This document shows, in pieces, positions 47,397 to 56,856 of a stretch of DNA of 64,000 nucleotides. Positions within the stretch are counted from its first letter, which is position 1. Each line of letters starts with the position of its first letter. The notes below the pieces were generated by a model, which saw nothing but the letters and a program-made list of their open reading frames with translations, ran no database searches and was not told the origin of the DNA. The translations under genes were made by a program, and so were the position numbers. The stretch spans positions 5,890,001 through 5,954,000 of the forward strand of contig OZ218950.1 of NCBI GenBank assembly GCA_965112735.1, read 5' to 3'. The stretch is from Phaeosaccion multiseriatum. Taxonomy: Eukaryota > Ochrophyta, other classes.

Positions 47397-48685
47397 GGAT
47401 TTGCTGCATGTGACACACAATCCCTACTCCGCCCTGCTCCTCCTCGATCCTTGCCGCTCCCCGCAGATGGTCAATAATGCCCAAGCCCCACCGCTCCATG
47501 GACTGCTCCTGTCCAGACAGGGGGATGGCCGGCCCTCTGGACAGGGTCTCCAGCAGCCCGTCTACGTTGCCCACACAGTCTTTTGAGTTTGGAGGGAGGA
47601 GGGAATTGTGGAAAGGGGTTCATTTTCACGCAACACCCAAAGAGGGGGGGGGGGGGGGGGGGGATTTTTTAGAAGAATATACAGGACAGCAGCAGGGAAA
47701 TAAGGCATGAGCCGATGGCAAACACTTCTACGCCTTCTCACGTCGCGCTTCACCGAACCTCAGGAAGCACTCCCCCTCCCCAGCTCAAGAGAGGGCTGTC
47801 AAGGACGAGAAAGCGGAAACTCAAACCGAGACGGGGCTCTCCCCTCTGCTGCCCTCCCATTCTCCCAACTATGCCAAAGACGGCGTGAGGGGCGGCGACC
47901 CCCTCCTGCCGATCCAGCAGGGACAGACGCTGGAAACTCAAATCAATGAACCAATCACCGAACCAACGCGCTAAACAGAGAAAAGAAGCACAGCAACCCG
48001 CCACGCACCGTCACTGGGGGGCATGTGTGGGTTGAAGAACTGCTCCAGGTGGGCGGCGTGCGTCTTGAAACCGTCGCACTGCCTCAGCAGCTTCTCCCGC
48101 TGGGCAAGGATCTCCATCTGAGGCAAGGGGGGTGGGTGGGTGGGTGGGTGAAGTATGTCAATGGGTGGGCGGGTGGGTGGGTGGGTTGGGGTGGGGCAGA
48201 AGGGTAGGTGGGTTTGAGTGGGGCAGAGGACATCGAACAAAAGAATGGCTCGAAAATCTCCCTCGGCACCCCCACCCCGCCCATATCCCTACACCTCCAC
48301 CCTGCTCTGCTCTGCCCATACACCTCCACCCTGCCCTGCCCATACACCTCTACCCTGCTCTGCCCATACACCTCTACCCGACCGTGCCCGCCCGCCTGCC
48401 CTCAGCCCCGCGTGTCTACACCGCTGACCTTGTCTGGCGGCTCCACACCAAGCCTTGACACGTCGATTAGGGCCTTCGCCGTCTCCTCCACTAGAAGGGC
48501 GAGTCGTTCCTAAAATGGGGGGGGGGGGGAAGAGCGTTTCCAATCATGACATTCCAATGACGAGCGTGATTGCCGTGAGCGAACTGAGCCAAAAGTGGCC
48601 GGCGACGAGAGAGAGACACACAGAGAGCAGGGACTCAAACCTGTAGCGGGCTGCATCTACCGCTTCTGCTCCTCCTTCTCCTCAT
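47392..48685 (-). CDS. Small four-exon protein of unknown function, copy I
   Basis: Minus-strand exons 48685-48641, 48509-48429, 48117-48009, 47579-47392; GT-AG, in phase, 140 aa. The start MRRRRSRSGRCSPLQ is Arg/Ser-rich. The middle (ERLALLVEETAKALIDVS; MEILAQREKLLRQCDGFK) is predicted helical, possibly coiled coil. The end contains CVGNVDGLLETLSRGPAIPL and stops after HMQQIQ. Support for coding: identical exon structure in copy II, and length differences in exon 1 between copies are multiples of three. No family recognised. It lies downstream of FNIP copy 2 on the same strand. Confidence 0.6.
48276..48380. repeat. CCCATACACCTCTACCCTG array in intron 2 of the small gene
   Basis: Five or so units; member of the CCCATAxxCCTC intronic word family. 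Expanded to about a dozen in unit II (52750-53015). Confidence 0.8.
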
Positions 48686-48731
48686 TGCCTAAGCTTCGGC
48701 GGCGCCTGCTCCCGTCTCAGTGGCGTGCCAT

Positions 48732-48732
<1 letters not shown>

Positions 48733-48767
<35 letters not shown>

Positions 48768-48778
48768 GTCATCATCAT
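48733..48778. repeat. (CAT)n microsatellite
   Basis: Equivalent to 40638-40765 and 53372-53424. Confidence 0.9.
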
Positions 48779-49330
48779 TGCCCTGACTCAGAACCGGCCC
48801 CCCTCTCGTTCCGTCCTTCCTTCCTTCCTTCACTCCCTCCTTCCTTCCTTCCTTCCTTCCTTCCTTCCTTGCTTGCTTCCTTCTGCCCTTCCTCCCTGCC
48901 TCCCTGACCCCTTCCTTCCCCGCGAAGCGATGGGCACTTCCTCCGCCTACCGCTCCTCCTCTTCGGAGTCTCGGCCCCTTCTGCCCTCTTCTCCGGTGGC
49001 GGACAGGTCGCTTTCTTCCCACCTAAGCGGCAGGCAAGCAGGGAGAGCAGCAGCGAAATGAGTCAGTTCAGAGGAAGGGGGTTGCATTCAGCAGGCCTGA
49101 CTCCGACTCCGCTGACCACCACCGCCCACAGCGAGTGAGTGCAAGCCCACGCTCCTGCCTACACTGCACCTACACAGACCCCACCACTCCGCACACCAGC
49201 CTCTCTTGGCACGCACCTGGATGGGGCCTCCTCTCCTCCTCCTGGCTTGCAGAGGGCGTCTGATTCCTTCGCAACTCTGCCCCGCTTCTGATTCCTTCGC
49301 AAGGCTCGGGAAAACGGGAGAGCTTCCGTG

Positions 49331-51403
49331 TCAAAGATAGTACTCTACCCTGAGCCCCTCGGGCAGATCTGCGGGCAGCGGGCACTGCCTCCCAACCTTG
49401 AGATACTGGAGGCCAGCAGGCAGGTCCGTCAATGGACAGGTGTACCTCTTTTCCAGCGTCAGCCTCCGCAGAGACGCAGGGAGCTGCAAGGGCTGCTCAA
49501 AGCCGGGCCCCATCACCACCTCCTCCACACCACAAGGAAGAATCAACTGCTGATTGAACGCCGAATACCTGCCGAAGGTAAGCCTCCTCAGCGAGGGAGG
49601 GAAAGCGACGGGTCTGTTAAAGTCCCTCCCGAATGTCACCTCCTCCAGCGAGCTCGGCAACAACACGTCAGGCTGATTGAACTGCGAGAACTCGTAAAAA
49701 GTGAGCTTCCTCAGCGAGGGAGGGAAAGCGACGGGTCTGTTAAAGTACCTCCCGAATGTCACCTCCTCCAGCGAGCTCGGCAGGATCACATCAGGCCGAT
49801 TGAACAGCGAGCCCTCAGCAAAAGTAAGCTTCCTCAGCGAGGGAGGGAAAGCGATGGGTCTGTTAAAGTACTCCCCGAATGTCACCTCCTCCAGCGAGCT
49901 CGGCAGGGTCACATCAGGCTGATTGAACGCCGAATCCTCAACGAAAGTAAGCTTCCTCAGCGAGGGAGGGAACGCGACGGGTCTGTTAAAGTCCTTCCCG
50001 AATGTCACCTCCTCCAGCGCGCTGGGCAACATCACATCAGGCTGATTGAACGCCGAATTGAAGTAGAAAATTAGCTTCCTCAGCGAGGGAGGGAAAGCGA
50101 TGGGTCTGTTAAAGTCCCTCCCGAATATCATCTTCTCCAGCGAGCTCGGCAGGATCACATCAGGCTGATTGAACGCCGAATTCCAGCGGAAAGTAAGCTT
50201 CCTCAGCGAAAGAGGGAAAGCGATGGGTCTGTTAAAGTCCCCCCCGAATTTCACCTCCTCCAGCGAGCTCGGCAGGATCACATCAGGCTGATTGAACCGC
50301 GAGTACTCGCAAAAAGTGAGCTTCCTCAGCGAGGGAGGGAAAGCGATGGGTCTGTGAAAACACTCCCCGAATGACACCTCCTCCAGCGAGCTCGGCAACA
50401 ACACATCAGGCTGATTGAACCGCGAGAGATTGGAGAAAGTAAGCTTCCTCAGCGAGGGAGGGAACGCGATGGGTCTGTTAAAGGCCCTCCCGAATGTCAA
50501 CTCCTCCAGCGAGCTCGGCAGGATCACATCAGGCTGATTGAAGTGCGAGTAGTCGTAAAAAGTGAGCTTCCTCAGCGAGGGAGGAAAAGCGATGGGTCTG
50601 TTGAAGTCCCTCCCGAATGTCACCTCCTCCAGCGAGCTCGGCAACAACACATCAGGCTGATCGAACGCCGAGTCCAAGTCGAAAGTAAGCTTCCTCAGCG
50701 AGGGAGGGAAAGCAATGGGTCTATTAAAGTACTCCCCGAATGTCACCTCCTCCAGCGAGCTCGGCAACAACACATCAGGCTGATAGAACAGCGAGTCCTC
50801 AGCAAAAGTAAGCTTCCTCAGCGAAGGAGGGAACGCAATGGGTCTATTAAAGCACTCCCCGAAAGTCACCTCCTCCAGCGAGCTCGGCAGGATCACATCA
50901 GGCTGATTGAAAGCCTCAGAGAAGAGCACACCCTTCACCGACCGTGGCAACAGGGACAACACGTTGACAACGAGAGCCTCTTCAGTGGCAGAAGGGTCGC
51001 GTCCACTCCGGGCGCCGAGACGCACGGCGATCACGCAAAATGAGCGCCTCTCATTCCCCGGCCCAGTCTCATTGCGCTGTGAGCTCTCGGGCAGCTGGCG
51101 CTGTGCCCTTCCCTTTGCCCGCTTCCCCCCCCTTTCGAGCGCATCCTGACCTGCGGCAGCAGCAGGCCTAGTCCCCGACCAAGAAGATGAAGATGTAGTA
51201 TGGTGCTTCTCCTCGTCTTTCTGCTGCTGCTCCTCCAGCATGCTAAGCATGCGCCTCTTGACATCACCAGGCATGTCGGCGCTAAGGACCAGAGTGCGGC
51301 ACGTGAGCTTGTCCACCTCCTTGCACACTCCCCACAGGGCCTTGTGTGTCGGGAAAAGACTGGCCACAGTACTCAAGGCCCGCGCTCCGCAGGTATCACT
51401 CAT
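49331..51403 (-). CDS. FNIP-repeat protein, copy 2
   Basis: 690 aa, intronless, with the same N-terminal segment as copy 1 and eleven 41-residue double repeats instead of nine, then the same C-terminal cap. Several units carry changed anchor residues (FYQPD, FDQPD, FHRP), so the solenoid surface differs from the paralogues. Most nucleotide differences between copies cluster in the four variable positions between half-repeats (for example AEDS, DLDS, YDYS). Confidence 0.85.
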   Translation of the reverse strand: MSDTCGARALSTVASLFPTHKALWGVCKEVDKLTCRTLVLSADMPGDVKRRMLSMLEEQQQKDEEKHHTTSSSSWSGTRPAAAAGQDALERGGKRAKGRAQRQLPESSQRNETGPGNERRSFCVIAVRLGARSGRDPSATEEALVVNVLSLLPRSVKGVLFSEAFNQPDVILPSSLEEVTFGECFNRPIAFPPSLRKLTFAEDSLFYQPDVLLPSSLEEVTFGEYFNRPIAFPPSLRKLTFDLDSAFDQPDVLLPSSLEEVTFGRDFNRPIAFPPSLRKLTFYDYSHFNQPDVILPSSLEELTFGRAFNRPIAFPPSLRKLTFSNLSRFNQPDVLLPSSLEEVSFGECFHRPIAFPPSLRKLTFCEYSRFNQPDVILPSSLEEVKFGGDFNRPIAFPLSLRKLTFRWNSAFNQPDVILPSSLEKMIFGRDFNRPIAFPPSLRKLIFYFNSAFNQPDVMLPSALEEVTFGKDFNRPVAFPPSLRKLTFVEDSAFNQPDVTLPSSLEEVTFGEYFNRPIAFPPSLRKLTFAEGSLFNRPDVILPSSLEEVTFGRYFNRPVAFPPSLRKLTFYEFSQFNQPDVLLPSSLEEVTFGRDFNRPVAFPPSLRRLTFGRYSAFNQQLILPCGVEEVVMGPGFEQPLQLPASLRRLTLEKRYTCPLTDLPAGLQYLKVGRQCPLPADLPEGLRVEYYL

Positions 51404-51795
51404 GCTTCTCCAAGGATGATGAGTCTCGATGTAATGATAAAGCAAAGAAAGTGGAGAGGAACCAAGCCGCGGAGGAGTATTTTTTTACTTAAAGAAATCA
51501 ATAAACCTTTAAGTGCCATCTATGATTGTCTAAAAGTAATCACCTAAGAAACCTGTGAACCAGCGCGGTGCACCAACCCTCAAAGATTGGATTTCCCGCG
51601 TGGGGGGCCAAGTGCGCGTTGCTGCTTGGCGTTGGCCCCCTTCTCTCTTCTCCCCCCCGCCTCCTGCTCTCTTGCCCTCACGCCTGAGCCCCCGGAAGCA
51701 AATGAGAGATCAAATGTATTTTAATTTTAATGAAGAAGAACACAATCAAAACTGAGAAGTTCTGTGGTCACTCACTCACTCACTCACTCACTCAC

Positions 51796-53322
51796 TCACT
51801 GGATTTGCTGCATGTGACATACAATCCCTACTCCGCCCTGCTCCTCCTCGATCCTTGCCGCTCCCCGCAGATGGTCAATGACGCCCAAGCCCCACCGCTC
51901 CATGGACTGCTCCTGTCCAGACAGGGGGATGGCCGGCCCTCTGGACAGGGTCTCCAGCAGCCCGTCTACGTTGCCCACACAGTCTTTTGGGTTTGGAGGG
52001 AGGAGGGAATTGTGGAAGGGGGTTCATTTTCACGCAACACCCAAAGAGAGGAGGGGAGGGGAGGGGGGGACTTGTTAGAAGAATATACAGGATAGCAGCA
52101 GGGAAGTAAGGCATGAACCGACACACGAAAAACACTTCTACGCCTTCTCGCGTCGCGCTTCACCGAACCTCAGGAAAAACTCCCCCTCCCCAGCTTCAAG
52201 AGAGGGCTGTCAAGGACGAGAAAGCGGAAACTCAAACCGAGACGGAGCTCTCCCCTCTGCTGCCCTCCCATTCTCTCAACTATGCCAAAGACGGCGTGAG
52301 GGGTGGCGACCCCTTCCTGCCGATCCAGGAGGGACAGACGCTGGAAACTCAAATCAATGAACTAATCACCGAACCAACGCGCCAAACAGAGAAAAGAAGC
52401 ACAGCAACCCGCCACGCACCGTCACTGGGGGGCATGTGTGGGTTGAAGAACTGCTCCAGGTGGGCGGCGTGCGTCTTGAAACCGTCGCACTGCCTCAGCA
52501 GCTTCTCCCGCTGGGCAAGGATCTCCATCTGAGGCAAGGGGTGGGTGGGTGGGTGGGTGGGTGGGTGGGTGGGTGGGTGAAGTATGTCAATGGGTGGGCG
52601 GGTGGGTGGGTGGGTTGGGGTGGGGCAGAAGGGTAGGTGGGTTTGAGTGGGGCAGAGGATATCGAACAAAAGAAAGGCTCGAAAATCTCCCTCGGCGCCC
52701 CCACCCCGCCCATATGCCTGCACCCAGTCCCTGCAGCCCTGCCTGCCCTGCACATACACCCCTACCCTTCCCTGCCCATACACCTCTACTCTGCCCTGCC
52801 CATACACCTCCACCCTACCCCTGCCCATACAGCTCTGCCCACCCCTGCCCATACACCTCTACCCTGCCCTGCCCATACACCTCTACCCTGCCCTGCCCTG
52901 CCCTCCCCTCCCCGTACACCTCTACCCTGCCCTGCCCATACACCTCTACCCTGCCCTGCCCATACACCTCTACCCTGCCCTGCCCTCCCTTCCCCTCCCC
53001 ATACACCTCTACCCTGCCGTGCCCGCCCGCCTGCCCTCAGCCCCGCGTGTCTACACCGCTGACCTTGTCTGGCGGCTCCACACCAAGCCTTGACACGTCG
53101 ATTAGGGCCTTCGCCGTCTCCTCCACTAGAAGGGCGAGTCGTTCCTAAAACAAGGGGGGGAGAGCGTTTCCAATCATGACATTCCAATAACGAGTGTGAT
53201 TGCCGTGAGCGAATTGAGCCAAAAGTGGCCGGCGACGAGAGACGAGACGCACAGAGAGCAGGGACTCATACCTGTAGCGGGCTGCATCTACCGCTTCTGC
53301 TCCTCCTCCTTCTTCTCCTCAT
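51796..53322 (-). CDS. Small four-exon protein of unknown function, copy II
   Basis: Minus-strand exons 53322-53272, 53144-53064, 52528-52420, 51983-51796, in phase, 142 aa. Differs from copy I mainly by two additional Arg codons in exon 1 (MRRRRRRSRSGRCSPLQ) and Val for Ile near GLGVIDHLRG. Intron 2 is much expanded by CCCATACACCTCTACC repeats while the exons stay almost unchanged, which supports purifying selection or recent duplication. Function unknown; probably helical. Confidence 0.6.
52750..53015. repeat. CCCATACACCTCTACCCTGC array, expanded
   Basis: About a dozen units in intron 2 of the small gene copy II, versus about five in copy I. Confidence 0.85.
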
Positions 53323-53369
53323 TGCCTAGGCTTCGGCGATGCCTGCCTCCCGTCTCAGTGGCGTGCCAT

Positions 53370-53371
<2 letters not shown>

Positions 53372-53424
<53 letters not shown>
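53372..53424. repeat. (CAT)n microsatellite
   Basis: About 18 CAT units; equivalent runs lie at 40638-40765 and 48733-48778. Confidence 0.9.
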
Positions 53425-53425
<1 letters not shown>

Positions 53426-53918
53426 TGCTCTGACTCCGAACCCCCCCCCACTGTCGTTCCCTCCCTCTCTGTCCTTCCTCCCTGCCTCCCTGCCCCCTTC
53501 CTTCCTCGCGAAGCGATCGGCACTTCCTCCGCCTACCGCTCCTCCTCTTTGGAGTCTCGACCCCTTCTGCCCTCTTCTCCGGTGGCAGACAGGCCGCTTT
53601 CTTCCCACCTAAGCGGCAGGCAAGCAGGGAGAGCAGCAGCGAAATGAGTCAGTTCAGAGGAAGGGGGTTGCATTCAGCAGGCCTGACACTCCGACTCCGC
53701 TGACCACCACCGCCCACAGCGAGCGAGTGCAAGCCCAAGGTCCTGCCTACACTGTACCTACACAGACCCCGCCACTCCGCACACCAGCCTCTCTTGGCAC
53801 ACACCTGGATGGGGCCTCCTCTCCTCCTCCTGGCTTGCAGAGGGCGTCTGATTCCTTCGCAACTCTGCCCCGCTTCTGATTCCTTCGCAAGGCGCGGGAA
53901 AACGGGAGAGCTTCTGTG

Positions 53919-55988
53919 TCAAAAGTACTCCACGCGGAGCCCCTCGGGCAGATCTGCGGGCAGCGGGCACTGCCTCCCAACCTTGAGATACTGGAGGCCA
54001 GCAGGCAGGCCCGTCAATGGACAGGTGTACCTAAATCCCAGCGTCAGCCTCCGCAGAGACGCAGGGAGCTGCAAGGGATGATTAAAGTCGGGCCCCATCA
54101 CCACCTCCTCCACACCACAAGGAAGAATCAACTGCTGATTGAACGCCGAATACCTGCCGAAGGTAAGCTTCCTCAGCGAGGGAGGGAAAGCGATGGGTCT
54201 GTTAAAACGCTTCCCGAATGTCACCTCCTCCAGCGAGCTCGGCAGGATCACATCAGGCTGATTGAACCGCGAGTACTCGTAAAAAGTGAGCTTCCTCAGC
54301 GAGGGAGGGAAAGCGATGGGTCTGTTAAAACACTCCCCGAATGTCACCTCCTCCAGCGCGCTCGGCAGGATCACATCCTGCTGATTGAACGCCGAGCCCT
54401 CAGCAAAAGTAAGCTTCCTCAGCGAGGGAGGGAAAACGATGGGTCTGTCAAAGTAGTGCCCGAAAGTCACCTCCTCCAGCGAGCTCGGCAACAACACATC
54501 AGGCTGATTGAACGCCGAATCCTCAACGAAAGTAAGCTTCCTCAGCGAGGGAGGGAACGCGACGGGTCTGGTGAAGTCCTTCCCGAATGTCACCTCCTCC
54601 AGCGCGCTGGGCAACATCACATCAGGCTGATTGAACGCCGAATTGAAGTAGAAAATTAGCTTCCTCAGCGAGGGAGGGAAAGCGATGGGTCTGTTAAAGT
54701 CCCTCCCGAATATCATCTTCTCCAGCGAGCTCGGCAGGATCACATCAGGCTGATTGAACCACGAATTCCAGCGGAAAGTAAGCTTCCTCAGCGAGGGAGG
54801 GAAAGCGATGGGTCTGTTAAAGTCCCCCCCGAATGTCACCTCCTCCAGCGAGCTCGGCAGGATCACATCAGGCTGATTGAACGCCGAATCCCAGTCGAAA
54901 GTAAGCTTCCTCAGCGAGGGAGGGAAAGCGATGGGTCTGTTAAAGTACTCCCCGAATGACACCTCCTCCAGCGAGCTCGGCAACAACACATCAGGCTGAT
55001 TGAACCGCGAGAGATTGGAGAAAGTAAGCTTCCTCAGCGAGGGAGGGAACGCGATGGGTCTGTTAAAGGCCCACCCGAGTGTCACCTCCTCCAGCGAGCT
55101 CGGCAGGATCACATCAGGCTGATTGAACAGCGAGCCCTCAGCAAAAGTAAGCTTCCTCAGCGAGAGAGGGAAAGCGATGGGTCTGTTGAAATGCCACCCG
55201 AATTTCACCTCCTCCAGCGAGCTCGGCAACAACACATCAGGCTGATTGAACTGTGAGGTAGAGAGGAAAGTGAGCTTCCTCAGCGAGGGAGGGAAAGCGA
55301 TGGGTCTGTTAAAGTCCTTCCCGAATGTCACCTCCTCCAGCGAGCTCGGCAACAACACATCAGGCTGACAGAACAGCGAGTCCTCGGCAAAAGTAAGCTT
55401 CCTCAGCAAGGGAGGGAAAGCGATGGGTCTGTCAAAGTCCCTCCCGAAAGTCACCTCCTCCAGCGAGCTCGGCAATAACACATCAGACTGATTGAAAGCC
55501 TCAGAGAAGAGCACACCCTTCACCGACCGTGGCAACATGGACAACACGTTGACAACGAGAGCCTCTTCAGTGGCAGAAGGGTCGCGTCCACTCCGGGCGC
55601 CGAGACGCACGGCGATCACGCAAAATAAGCGCCTCTCATTCCCCGGCCCAGTCTCATCGCGCTGTGAGCTCTCGGGCAGCTGGCGCTGTGCCCTTCCCTT
55701 TGCCCGCTTCCCCCCCCTTTCGAGCGCATCCTGATCTGCAGCAGCAGCAGGCCTAGTCCCCGACCAAGAAGACGAAGATGCAGTATGGTGCTTCTCCTCG
55801 TCTTTCTGCTGCTGCTCCTCCAGCATGCTAAGCATGCGCCTCTTGACATCACCAGGCATGTCGGCGCTAAGGACCAGAGTGCGGCACGTGAGCTTGTCCA
55901 CCTCCTTGCACACTCCCCACAGGGCCTTGTGTGTCGGGAAAAGGCTGGCCACAGTACTCAAGGCCCGCGCTCCGCAGGTATCACTCAT
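53919..55988 (-). CDS. FNIP-repeat protein, copy 3
   Basis: 689 aa, intronless, eleven 41-residue double FNIP repeats plus cap, ending RVEYF rather than RVEYYL. Units 6-8 correspond closely to those of copy 2 (shared unusual EKMIFGRD unit), whereas flanking units differ, suggesting unit shuffling between copies. It is divergent from the fusion gene at 56341. Confidence 0.85.
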   Translation of the reverse strand: MSDTCGARALSTVASLFPTHKALWGVCKEVDKLTCRTLVLSADMPGDVKRRMLSMLEEQQQKDEEKHHTASSSSWSGTRPAAAADQDALERGGKRAKGRAQRQLPESSQRDETGPGNERRLFCVIAVRLGARSGRDPSATEEALVVNVLSMLPRSVKGVLFSEAFNQSDVLLPSSLEEVTFGRDFDRPIAFPPLLRKLTFAEDSLFCQPDVLLPSSLEEVTFGKDFNRPIAFPPSLRKLTFLSTSQFNQPDVLLPSSLEEVKFGWHFNRPIAFPLSLRKLTFAEGSLFNQPDVILPSSLEEVTLGWAFNRPIAFPPSLRKLTFSNLSRFNQPDVLLPSSLEEVSFGEYFNRPIAFPPSLRKLTFDWDSAFNQPDVILPSSLEEVTFGGDFNRPIAFPPSLRKLTFRWNSWFNQPDVILPSSLEKMIFGRDFNRPIAFPPSLRKLIFYFNSAFNQPDVMLPSALEEVTFGKDFTRPVAFPPSLRKLTFVEDSAFNQPDVLLPSSLEEVTFGHYFDRPIVFPPSLRKLTFAEGSAFNQQDVILPSALEEVTFGECFNRPIAFPPSLRKLTFYEYSRFNQPDVILPSSLEEVTFGKRFNRPIAFPPSLRKLTFGRYSAFNQQLILPCGVEEVVMGPDFNHPLQLPASLRRLTLGFRYTCPLTGLPAGLQYLKVGRQCPLPADLPEGLRVEYF

Positions 55989-56340
55989 GCTTCTCCAAGG
56001 ATGATGAGTCTCGATGGATAGATAAAGCACAAGAAAAGGGAGAAGAAAATCCTCCCCCCACGGGCCGCCCCCCCCTTTCATTAACATACTCTCTCCCTCC
56101 TCTCTCCTCCTCCCCTTCTCTCCTCCTCTCTCTCTCTCTCTCACTCATGGTCCTCCTGTAAGAGCAAAGAGGCAGTCATCTTTATTTGCTCCGAGGCTAG
56201 GCCTGCAGCTGCGGGGAGCTGGGGTGCTTCTCATGGGCGTGGGCTTCGTTTTTGGGTGAGCGAAGGGGACGCAGCAAACCGTGGATCCACCACAACCGCT
56301 CTCTTTTCTTGCTCTCACCTGACTTTAGAGTGCTGTTGAA
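55989..56340. promoter_or_regulatory. Divergent promoter region, FNIP copy 3 and fusion gene
   Basis: 352 bp between divergent starts. A TC-rich run spans 56090-56142. No TATA box seen. Confidence 0.4.
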
Positions 56341-56825
56341 ATGTCTGCCGCGTTAAGTGGTGTATGGAGCAGTCGATGGCTTCTCCTGTTCGTGTGTCTC
56401 GTCCTGCTGAGCAGGGTTGAAGCAAGTAGCAGCAGGAGAAGCACTGCAACCAGATGCAGTTCAAGTAGCAGCAACAGCGTCACGGGTCTTGGGCAGAGCC
56501 CCAGTGGTAGCAGCAGCAGCAGTAGCAGCAGTGGGGACGTGCAAGAGCCGATGGATTGGGAGGCTATTCGGGCAGAGGCGCTGGATAGTGCCTCCACGCG
56601 GCGATGGCAGACAGTTCTGCGCGGTAGTGGCGAGAGCCGCAAGAGTGGTAACACAAACAGCAAGAAGAAGATACTGATCATCGACGTGGACAGTACGCTG
56701 TACCCTGCCTCCTGTAAAGTGGAGAAGGGCGTGGTGAAGGGCATCCATCAATGGGGGCTGAAGAACTTCGGCCTGTCTCCAGAGGTAAAATGAATGGAAA
56801 AAGTTGGGCATATTAGTCCTATGAT

Positions 56826-56856
<31 letters not shown>

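Larger units (their letters stand above)
47078..51415. repeat. ~4.4-kb duplication unit I (small gene plus FNIP gene)
   Basis: From GCGCGGTGCACCAACCCTCA to beyond the FNIP start codon. It repeats at 51555-56010 with about 4.47-kb spacing, and a truncated third unit covers 40541-43200. Confidence 0.85.
51555..56010. repeat. ~4.45-kb duplication unit II (small gene plus FNIP gene)
   Basis: Second copy of 47078-51415. The 51421-51540 junction is AT-richer and unique. Confidence 0.85.

Noticed and set aside
47750-48004. Possible additional exon of the small gene (FQRLSLLDRQEGVAAPHAVF)
   Set aside because: It is open in both units, but exons 3 and 4 already join in phase with good GT-AG ends and this stretch carries more differences between copies than the exons do.
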